DNA from: Bacteroidales bacterium
GTDB lineage: Bacteria; Bacteroidota; Bacteroidia; Bacteroidales; P3
DNA: 64,000 nt
Direction of reading: 5' to 3'
NCBI GenBank assembly: GCA_016281475.1
Contig: JAEEIS010000060.1
Coordinates: 1 to 64,000, forward strand
The notes beneath the pieces are model-generated. The model was not told where the DNA came from, made no database searches, and worked only from the letters and a program-made list of their open reading frames with translations. Numbering within the stretch: position 1 is the stretch's first letter; each line of letters starts with the position of its first letter. Shown here piece by piece: positions 57,426 through 64,000 of the stretch. Both the position numbers and the translations under genes were made by a program.

Positions 57426-59768
57426 TCAGAATGAGAGTTGCACGCCCAGTTCGAACATGGGGATGGTGGCAGTGCAATCGCACTTGCTATAACGGGTCGG
57501 CAAAGAGAAACGTCCGTAGATGCCGAAGATATCGTATACTATACGGGTGGTGACACCAAACACAAATCTGTAGTCTTCTACCGGGACTGTCAAACGATAG
57601 TTAGCAGTCTTTTTACTATATCCACTGCCACCGTTGGGGTATTTTAGGAAGTAGTTGTTCGAGAAGTTCCATCCCACAAAGGCTCCTAAATCCCAATAGA
57701 TGCCGTTGCTAAACATGCCACCCGGCACAAAGCGCACACGCTGGAAGACCTCAAAAGCGAGTTGGTTTTGTTCTAGACGTTTGACATCAACATCAAACTT
57801 CTCAGCATCACTAAGACCAAGCACCCGATCAATCACCGTAGTTTCGTCGGTTGGATAATTGATATCCGAAACATTCCATTCCAAGCCTATGCCCAAACTG
57901 TATGCCTTACCAAAATTCCGCATCATGCGGTAGCCCATGTGGAAACTGGGCGACCAGAATTTGAGTCCATTAACCCCAATCGGCACGCGGTCGCCAAATT
58001 GGACATAGAAACTGCCACTCTTCTTGGCGTTGCTGCCCCAATTGGAGGGAACCAAGTCGGAAGCATCGCGGTCATATTGAGTTGTCATCGTGTAATTATT
58101 GTCGGGTGTAAAACCGACTGTGGATGGATCCGGATGGGTTTTGGCAACAAATTCGGCTCTTTCAAGGCGCATCCGCTGCCAGTCCTTGTCGGAGAGGCTG
58201 TACGACAAAGTGAAGCCATTGTAGCAGACATTGAGTCGGCAGCTGTCGAGCGAGCCTTTGTAGAATTGCAGGCAGTCTTTGGGGTGTACATTCTTCAACT
58301 CTATGCTGGAATATTTCACCAAGGTGCCGTCGGGACGCTGCTTGTTGTAGAAGATGGTAGCAAACTCTGTCGGCTCCAGCAGGTGCACCTCCACTGAGTC
58401 CTTGGTCTCGCGAAGCACAAAGGTGGGGGCTATCTTCCTTGGCTCATTAACAAAGAAGGAGGCTTGTGGCACACCGTAGCCCAACGCATAGTCGTAATAG
58501 GGGTATAGGTCGGCGGACTTCTGTATCAAGTCGAACATCTCCATAGCAGTCTTGCCAGGCATGGTCTGCCAAGCACAGGCTGCGAAGCCGGCCGTCAGTG
58601 GGCATGAGAAGGATGTGCCATAGACGGTGTTGACAGCCTTGTTGCTGCTGTTGGCAGCGGCATAGACGTGGCCGAAAGCCGATACATTGGGCTTCAGCCT
58701 CCCGTCGGCTGAGGGACCGTATGAGCTGAAGCTAATGTGACGATAACGGTCGAGACTCATCTCGATACCACCCACGCAGAGCACGCTATCTGCATCCGAC
58801 GGGGTGACGATAGTCTTCCATTCTTTCGTGTCGGCCTCATTGCCTGCCGAGCAACATACCAGTATGCCCTTCTTGGCTGCCAAGTTGCCAGCCTTAGCAA
58901 CATAGGATTTACCGTCCATGTCTTTTGTCCAATAACGCTCTTTGCCATAGCCGAGCGAGCTACTGATAATATTGGCACCGTGTTTGTCGGCACGTTCCAC
59001 TGCCTGCATCCACCATACCTCTTCTTTGAAAGGCTCCAACTCAACCTCGGTGCGATAGAGCAGAAACTCAGCACCCGTTGCCATGCCCAACTGCATCTTG
59101 CCGACAATACCGGTGATGCAAGAGAGGGTGGAAAGACCGTGGCTGTTCCAACCATACACGTCCGCTTTCTTGTTGGGGAAGTTCCAAGTGTCGAGGATGC
59201 GGTGGTTGTCGCGCAGATGCTTGAAAGCAGAATGCGTGTTGACACGGGGGAACCCGCCGTCGAACACAGCGATACGCATCCCCTTGCCATCAATACCTTT
59301 GTCGCGGAAAAGGTTGCCCTGCATACGCACCACTTGGTCGGTGAGTTTGGGAAGGTCTGAGGGTTCGGATGGCTCTGAATAAGATGAGGCACTGGTGCTA
59401 GAATAGGCTGCCAGCTGCATGTCGCCACCGATGCGCTGGACGCGGCTGACAAAGGGCAGTTGCTCAATGCGAACAACCTGGTCGGGCGTGGCCACCACGG
59501 CCACGGCGTTGAGCCAGCGGCTGCAACCCACCTCCTCAGTGGCAAGGGCATCCACCTGACCAACATAGTCGCTGTTGAGTGGGTAGTTACTGATGTCGTA
59601 GAGGTCTGCCCCGTTCTGCTGGTAGCGTTCGATAGCCTGTGTATCAAAATAGCTGTACGGGTCAAATGTTGTGCCTTGTTTGTCGGCGAGAAACACCCAG
59701 TAGCACTCCTGCCCAAAGGCTGGCACAAGTGCCATTGCAAAAATGAATGATAGAACTAATTTCTTCAT
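57426..59768 (-). CDS. Subtilisin-like (S8) protease fused to a probable outer-membrane barrel
   Basis: The 780-residue protein has a signal peptide (ending VPAFGQ), an N-terminal region (about 20-140), and an S8 catalytic domain with Asp170 (AVFDGGF), His210 (GWNSHGLSTLS), Asn310 (CCSAGNEAD) and Ser386 (YGTSFSCPLTAGF). A beta-sandwich-like part spans about 445-560. The last roughly 220 residues alternate polar and aromatic residues (FYVQFGDRVPIGVNG, YWDLGAFVGWNFSNNYFL) and end in Phe (ELGVQLSF), as outer-membrane barrels do. No T9SS sorting domain is seen. It may be a protease held in the outer membrane by its own barrel. It starts 6 bases after recO. Confidence 0.82.
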   Translation of the reverse strand: MKKLVLSFIFAMALVPAFGQECYWVFLADKQGTTFDPYSYFDTQAIERYQQNGADLYDISNYPLNSDYVGQVDALATEEVGCSRWLNAVAVVATPDQVVRIEQLPFVSRVQRIGGDMQLAAYSSTSASSYSEPSEPSDLPKLTDQVVRMQGNLFRDKGIDGKGMRIAVFDGGFPRVNTHSAFKHLRDNHRILDTWNFPNKKADVYGWNSHGLSTLSCITGIVGKMQLGMATGAEFLLYRTEVELEPFKEEVWWMQAVERADKHGANIISSSLGYGKERYWTKDMDGKSYVAKAGNLAAKKGILVCCSAGNEADTKEWKTIVTPSDADSVLCVGGIEMSLDRYRHISFSSYGPSADGRLKPNVSAFGHVYAAANSSNKAVNTVYGTSFSCPLTAGFAACAWQTMPGKTAMEMFDLIQKSADLYPYYDYALGYGVPQASFFVNEPRKIAPTFVLRETKDSVEVHLLEPTEFATIFYNKQRPDGTLVKYSSIELKNVHPKDCLQFYKGSLDSCRLNVCYNGFTLSYSLSDKDWQRMRLERAEFVAKTHPDPSTVGFTPDNNYTMTTQYDRDASDLVPSNWGSNAKKSGSFYVQFGDRVPIGVNGLKFWSPSFHMGYRMMRNFGKAYSLGIGLEWNVSDINYPTDETTVIDRVLGLSDAEKFDVDVKRLEQNQLAFEVFQRVRFVPGGMFSNGIYWDLGAFVGWNFSNNYFLKYPNGGSGYSKKTANYRLTVPVEDYRFVFGVTTRIVYDIFGIYGRFSLPTRYSKCDCTATIPMFELGVQLSF

Positions 59769-59774
59769 AATGGT

Positions 59775-60509
59775 TTATTGTAGTATTGTGTGTATTATTT
59801 CGTGTGATTTGAAATTGCGAAACTCCGTCAGATGCATCTGGTAGTATTCCAACAGCCGGTTGATTAGTGTGGTACGTTGCGCCAGTGTTGCCAGTGGGCA
59901 CGGTGTGCCTTTATGCACTGCCTGCAGGTAGTAGTGTAGCAACTGCGAGGTTGAGGCATCCAGTGTGTGTTCGCCTGCATACTGGTATCTGCCTGCCAGC
60001 ATATCGAACAGCGGCTCTCGAGTGCTATAGTTGTCCCGTGGCTCTATACCCAGGTGCCTCGACACCTTCAGTAAAAACTGTATGGGATGCTGCGATAGTG
60101 CCACACTTTTGTTGTCAAACGCACAGCTGTCCGCCACATAGTCAAACAGCTCCGGCATGGGCTCTTCTTCACGGAGTGTCTTGTACAGCACTTCGGTCAT
60201 AAAGAATCTCAACGCGTTGTGCACTGCCATATCCGACGGTTGCAGTCGCCGTTCGGGTTGATTGCCGATGTGTCGTCCCATTTCCTTTATATAGTTTATC
60301 TGTGCCTTGGGGTTGTTATAGACCACCAAGTCCAGATGGCTCAACGGCTGCAGCATGTTCTGCTTGGTTTTGCTGCCTCCCTTGCGCACCCCTTTGATGA
60401 TATAGGAACGCACCCCTAGCTGCCGGGTGAATATCTTGGCAATCACCGACGTTTCAGAATACTCTGTAGTATGTAGCACCAATGCCGGGGTGGAGAGTGT
60501 GGGAGTCAT
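59775..60509 (-). CDS. recO: DNA repair protein RecO
   Basis: RecO helps load RecA at single-strand gaps. The 244-residue frame has an OB-fold start (TPALVLHTTEYSETSVIAKI, then GVRSYIIKGVRK) and the helical C-terminal part (LFDYVADSCAFD and others). The usual C-terminal zinc Cys cluster is absent, as in many Bacteroidota RecO. It overlaps neither neighbour but sits 1 base from porZ and 6 from the protease gene. Confidence 0.92.
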   Translation of the reverse strand: MTPTLSTPALVLHTTEYSETSVIAKIFTRQLGVRSYIIKGVRKGGSKTKQNMLQPLSHLDLVVYNNPKAQINYIKEMGRHIGNQPERRLQPSDMAVHNALRFFMTEVLYKTLREEEPMPELFDYVADSCAFDNKSVALSQHPIQFLLKVSRHLGIEPRDNYSTREPLFDMLAGRYQYAGEHTLDASTSQLLHYYLQAVHKGTPCPLATLAQRTTLINRLLEYYQMHLTEFRNFKSHEIIHTILQ

Positions 60510-60510
60510 G

Positions 60511-62841
60511 CTATCTAATGATTAATATCTTGGCAACTGAACGCATCTTGCCCATCTGGTCGGAGGCAAAGACAAAGTAGGTGCCACTGGCAACACGCTG
60601 GCCTTGCAGCGTCTTGCCATTCCAAACGGCCTGCCCACCGTGTGCCGTAGTCGAAAACACCACATGCCCACGGGCATCGGTGACATGCACCAACGCATCT
60701 CGCACAAAGCCCTTGATGGCTATGGGGCCGTCATATTCTGGCCTGACAGGGTTGGGGAAGGCATGGATGTCGAATGCCGGGTAGTCATCGGCAACCGTTG
60801 CCGTAGAGCGGTAGGACTGCAAACCCATATTGGTGCCAACAAAGACCACCCCCGTTTCGGGATGCACCGCCAAAGCAACAATCTTGTCCGAATTGAGCGG
60901 ACTGTTGGCTGTGGTGAAATGGTGCAGTTGTTCCAACCCGTTGGCGGAGATAAGGTACAGACCATTGTTCGAAGTCCCCACCCACTTGCGGTTGGCACCG
61001 TCGACTGCCATACAGGTGATACTCTCGTATGCCATCAAATACTCGTTGATGCCGTCTTCATTATATAATATGTTGCTGCATGTCACCGGCGACTGCTCAC
61101 CACGACCGCCATTGGTGAAGGCCCTATAGCCGTCGTAGATTACCTTCAGACCTTTGTCGGTGCCAAACCAGATGTCTCCCGACCTATCCTGCACCAAACA
61201 CGTCACCGTATGGGTTTCCAACTTGCTACCGTTATTGGGGCTCACGTATGCCATCTTTCCTTCCCCATCGTGAATGTAAATACGGTTGGCACGTCCGACA
61301 AACCATTTATAGCCTCGCACACTGTCCCATATCACCTTGTCAATCTCACGTTTCTCTCCCGTGATGCCTTGCATCATTGCGCTAATATCAAAAGACTTCC
61401 ACTCCCCGTCGCGATAGCGCACCGCCAGGCCTTTGTCCACCAACGAATTGGTCACCCATAGGTTTCCCTGGTCGTCATAAGCCAGTCCCGCCACCCTCAA
61501 ATGTGTGAAATCCCCTCTCCTATAAGGAGTCAGGGCATTGTTAGTATTGTTGCCATCGTAAAGCACATTCACCTTACCGTCCTGTATATCCACCACCCCA
61601 TTACCCCATGCAGTTGCACTGAGGTGGTTCTTGTCCTTGGGGTCTATCGCCACATTCAATATGTCTTGGTACGCCTCCCCCAGACCTCCGTCGCCTATGT
61701 TGGACCAACTATTATTGTCAAAGATGGAAAGACTGCCCCGCAATAACATATTCTCGTAGGTGGGCTTCTTGCCTCCAGGACAGAGGTACAGCCCGTCGTC
61801 AGTGGCTGTCAGCGAATAGACATAGTCATCGTTGTATGGACCCACCGGCATAAAGCTGCTCGCCTCCATGCGACTGGCTGACGCACTCACCAATCCCGCC
61901 CAACCGTGTCCCAACCACAGTGTACCGTCGGCATCCATATCCACATCCCATGCGAACACGCCATAGTCAGGCAGATTCTCCACCACCTCGTCAAGCATAA
62001 AGTCCTCGTCATACACCTCCACCCGCGAGAGCCGGTCAAGCAAAATGTGTCCGTGGCGGCACTTCATTGCGGTCAGCCTACCTGCCGCCCACGTGCCCCA
62101 ATTGGTCCAACTGTCGGGCTCCATCTGATAGAATGGCGTCAGGCTGTCGGGATTGTCCACACATGCCGCTGCCAACAGCCTGCCACGACAGACATCCAAC
62201 ATCCGCACCGACATGCCCCGTAGTGGCGACACTGTGTCCGCGGTCCATTCATCAAAGATATGCAGCCTGTTGCTATTCTTCGGAGCATACTTTATCCCAT
62301 TGTCGGTACCCGCCACGATGTAATTGTCCGTAAATGCCACGTCATACACCACACACCTGTCCCCATTCTCTCCAATGTAGTACGTCTCCCCTATCTCATG
62401 ACGACCCCTATCCACCACCACGATGCCGAATCCGGTGGCCAGATATACCTTATCACCATCGAAACGAATACTGTAGACATGCTTGTCGCCGCTGATATTG
62501 CTATATTTTATGTCCGCAATATGGTACACCTCACCGCCGTAGTTGAGGTCTATGCCCGAGTTGCCGTACGCCACCACCAGCCCGTCATGCCTTTCATCGT
62601 ATGCAAACGTGCTAATACCCACATCCGTCAACCCTTTCACCTTCGTCATCGCCACAGGCATCGATTTCTGCCTGTCCAAATAGAACATCGCCATGCGGGT
62701 GGAAGCATACACCCAGTCGGGTGCCACACTCACCTTCTCAACCCTCACAAACGAGTTATGGTCCTGCCACTCTCCTATCGCGGGCTGCGCCCCAACTGAA
62801 AGGTACAAACAAACAAGTAAAATAAACAATACTTTTTTCAT
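60511..62841 (-). CDS. porZ: T9SS attachment-complex protein PorZ
   Basis: The 776-residue protein has a signal peptide (ending YLSVGAQ), two beta-propellers (about 22-350 and 350-680) with repeated W-F/V-G-T blades such as RKWVGTSNNGLYLI and GDIWFGTDKGLKV, and a type A T9SS-like C-terminal domain (HAFPNPVRPEYDGPIAIKGF, then GTYFVFASDQMGKMRSVAKI). PorZ is part of the surface complex that cuts the cargo sorting domain and links cargo to A-LPS. Length equals that of the P. gingivalis protein as I recall. It lies between mreD and recO on one transcript. Confidence 0.9.
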   Translation of the reverse strand: MKKVLFILLVCLYLSVGAQPAIGEWQDHNSFVRVEKVSVAPDWVYASTRMAMFYLDRQKSMPVAMTKVKGLTDVGISTFAYDERHDGLVVAYGNSGIDLNYGGEVYHIADIKYSNISGDKHVYSIRFDGDKVYLATGFGIVVVDRGRHEIGETYYIGENGDRCVVYDVAFTDNYIVAGTDNGIKYAPKNSNRLHIFDEWTADTVSPLRGMSVRMLDVCRGRLLAAACVDNPDSLTPFYQMEPDSWTNWGTWAAGRLTAMKCRHGHILLDRLSRVEVYDEDFMLDEVVENLPDYGVFAWDVDMDADGTLWLGHGWAGLVSASASRMEASSFMPVGPYNDDYVYSLTATDDGLYLCPGGKKPTYENMLLRGSLSIFDNNSWSNIGDGGLGEAYQDILNVAIDPKDKNHLSATAWGNGVVDIQDGKVNVLYDGNNTNNALTPYRRGDFTHLRVAGLAYDDQGNLWVTNSLVDKGLAVRYRDGEWKSFDISAMMQGITGEKREIDKVIWDSVRGYKWFVGRANRIYIHDGEGKMAYVSPNNGSKLETHTVTCLVQDRSGDIWFGTDKGLKVIYDGYRAFTNGGRGEQSPVTCSNILYNEDGINEYLMAYESITCMAVDGANRKWVGTSNNGLYLISANGLEQLHHFTTANSPLNSDKIVALAVHPETGVVFVGTNMGLQSYRSTATVADDYPAFDIHAFPNPVRPEYDGPIAIKGFVRDALVHVTDARGHVVFSTTAHGGQAVWNGKTLQGQRVASGTYFVFASDQMGKMRSVAKILIIR

Positions 62842-62861
62842 CAGTCGAAGCGTTAAGCGTT

Positions 62862-63380
62862 TCAGTTTTTGTTCTTTGGACTAATCAGCAGTTGGCACAA
62901 CATCACCAATATCCATGCCACAGCGGTATTCACCACCATCGATATGGCAGTCATGCCGAAATTACCCAGACTGAACGTCTCTAACAATCCGTAGGTAACA
63001 CTGTATACCAACGCCAGCAGCAACACATACACCGCAAACACCTCAAAAGGCACGCTCCGCACACTCGGCACGTCCACCACCTCCGTCGGGTCGTCGCGCG
63101 TAAGCATCTTGTTGCCAAACAGAATGCGGAAGAACGCCATCATCGTGCAACTAAACGTATGGAAGCCCGGTATGTTGCAAAACAGGTCTATCAGCCCGCC
63201 CGACACAAAGGCAATCAGCAGCAGCGGGATATTACCCAGCCGCGTGGGCAGCATCATAATGGCCAGTATGTAGATAAACGGCACTACATAGCCTCCCAGA
63301 TAGACATAGTTGAGCATCAGCACCTGCAGCACCATCAGTGCCACAAACCGGAAGATATTCATTAAAACAAGTCTCGTCAT
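62862..63380 (-). CDS. mreD: Rod shape-determining protein MreD
   Basis: The 172-residue protein is nearly all membrane helices (five or so), including VLMLNYVYLGGYVVPFIYIL and SGGLIDLFCNIPGFHTFSCT, typical of MreD. It works with MreB and MreC to guide cell-wall elongation. It follows mreC after 4 bases. The rodA and pbp2 genes that often come next are not here; porZ follows instead. Confidence 0.9.
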   Translation of the reverse strand: MTRLVLMNIFRFVALMVLQVLMLNYVYLGGYVVPFIYILAIMMLPTRLGNIPLLLIAFVSGGLIDLFCNIPGFHTFSCTMMAFFRILFGNKMLTRDDPTEVVDVPSVRSVPFEVFAVYVLLLALVYSVTYGLLETFSLGNFGMTAISMVVNTAVAWILVMLCQLLISPKNKN

Positions 63381-63384
63381 ACTT

Positions 63385-64000
63385 TCAATTTTCTAAAGTC
63401 CTTGCCATCAGCGAATCCTGCTCCGCCTTAAAGCGATTGTCGATAATATACACGTGGTCCAACTTGGTAAACTCCGTCGCCAGCCGCACCTGAATAGTGT
63501 AGAAGCCACTGCCGCGCTCGGTAAAAGCCCTATGCACATAGCCCACCATAATTCCTTCGGGGAAATCGTTAGCCATGCCGCTCGTAACGATAGTGTCGTT
63601 CCTGCGCAGCCTATAAGTTGTCGGTATGTCAATCAGCGTGGCATAGCGGAAGTCGCCACCCCTCCACACCAACGACCCGTTGGTATTGATGCGCGGAATC
63701 TTCACACTGTTCCTGCTATTCGAATGCAGCACCGGCATCACCGTGCAGAAATTGTCCGTCGTGTTTACCACCACGCCCACAATGCCCTGCGGCGATATCA
63801 CTGCCTGGTCCAGCTTCACACCCTGCCGACGGCCCTTGTTCAGCATAATATAGTTGTTACGCTGATTCCACGAATTCTTTATCACCTGCGCCTCCGTGTA
63901 GCTGTAACGCTGGTTATACACCGTGTCCTCATGTTGGAAAGTGCGCAAATTGTAGCTGATATACGACGACTCAAGCTGTGCCCGCAATTCTGCGTTCTCG
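63385..64000 (-). CDS. mreC: Rod shape-determining protein MreC, N-terminus outside window
   Basis: The frame is open to the last base, so the membrane helix and start are missing. The 205 visible residues begin in the coiled coil (ENAELRAQLESSYISYN) and continue through the two beta domains: NYIMLNKGRRQGVKLDQAVI, SPQGIVGVVVNTTDNFCTVM, and DTIVTSGMANDFPEGIMVGY. MreC scaffolds the elongation machinery in the periplasm. The usual pattern GxxxGVxxxMAVI is varied to KGRRQGVKLDQAVIS. Confidence 0.92.
   Translation of the reverse strand, partial: ENAELRAQLESSYISYNLRTFQHEDTVYNQRYSYTEAQVIKNSWNQRNNYIMLNKGRRQGVKLDQAVISPQGIVGVVVNTTDNFCTVMPVLHSNSRNSVKIPRINTNGSLVWRGGDFRYATLIDIPTTYRLRRNDTIVTSGMANDFPEGIMVGYVHRAFTERGSGFYTIQVRLATEFTKLDHVYIIDNRFKAEQDSLMARTLEN

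Overview
The window looks like chromosome from a member of the Bacteroidales (Bacteroidota) with moderately high GC. The signs are Bacteroidota-type promoters (TTG/TTTG, a spacer of about 20 bases, then TAnnTTTG), a fused SecDF, type IX secretion (T9SS) parts and cargo, a carboxypeptidase-like-domain TonB receptor, a DUF4301 gene and a single-chain urocanate hydratase. No species can be named from the sequence alone.

Layout. 0-3.7 kb: translation genes infC (partial), rpmI, rplT, rplS and thrS, then tRNA-Gly(CCC). 4-10.2 kb: one giant secreted modular adhesin. 10.4-13.2 kb: pnp and rpsO. 13.5-16.9 kb: Na/Pi transporter, purM and a HIT protein. 16.9-17.9 kb: a decayed stretch with a broken T9SS cargo tail and three kinds of repeats. 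18-19 kb: a YqaA/DedA-type membrane gene and greA. 19-32.4 kb: a long minus-strand run, secDF, small membrane protein, TonB receptor, 1596-residue surface protein, PorV/PorQ-like barrel, with 23-41 bases between genes and a terminator at the end. 32.8-38.3 kb: radC, folB, pheS, a cyclophilin, a lipoprotein, DUF4301 and an acetyltransferase. 38.4-45 kb: a heavy-metal RND efflux operon with two His-rich exported proteins and a coupled Nudix gene. 45-46.9 kb: DUF1905, TPM-domain and LemA genes.

47-54.5 kb is the accessory region. It holds a 44-residue gene whose 3' end is duplicated in tandem, a strong candidate structured RNA with its own promoter and terminator, and a type III restriction-modification pair (mod/res) split by a multi-hairpin palindromic element. 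A 47-base imperfect direct repeat brackets this block. Beyond it lie gene remnants and a small inverted-repeat element with a 4-base target duplication. The specificity part of mod is a distinctly AT-rich patch.

54.5-64 kb: hutU, a zeta-toxin-like kinase with a small overlapping partner gene, then a minus-strand operon mreC (partial), mreD, porZ, recO and a subtilisin-like protease whose C-terminal part looks like an outer-membrane barrel.

The recurring theme is protein export and surface display: SecDF, PorV-like and PorZ proteins, and at least two T9SS-type cargo proteins plus one cargo remnant. The most unusual material is the structured RNA, the repeat-bracketed mod/res island, the dispersed repeat families and the protease-barrel fusion.
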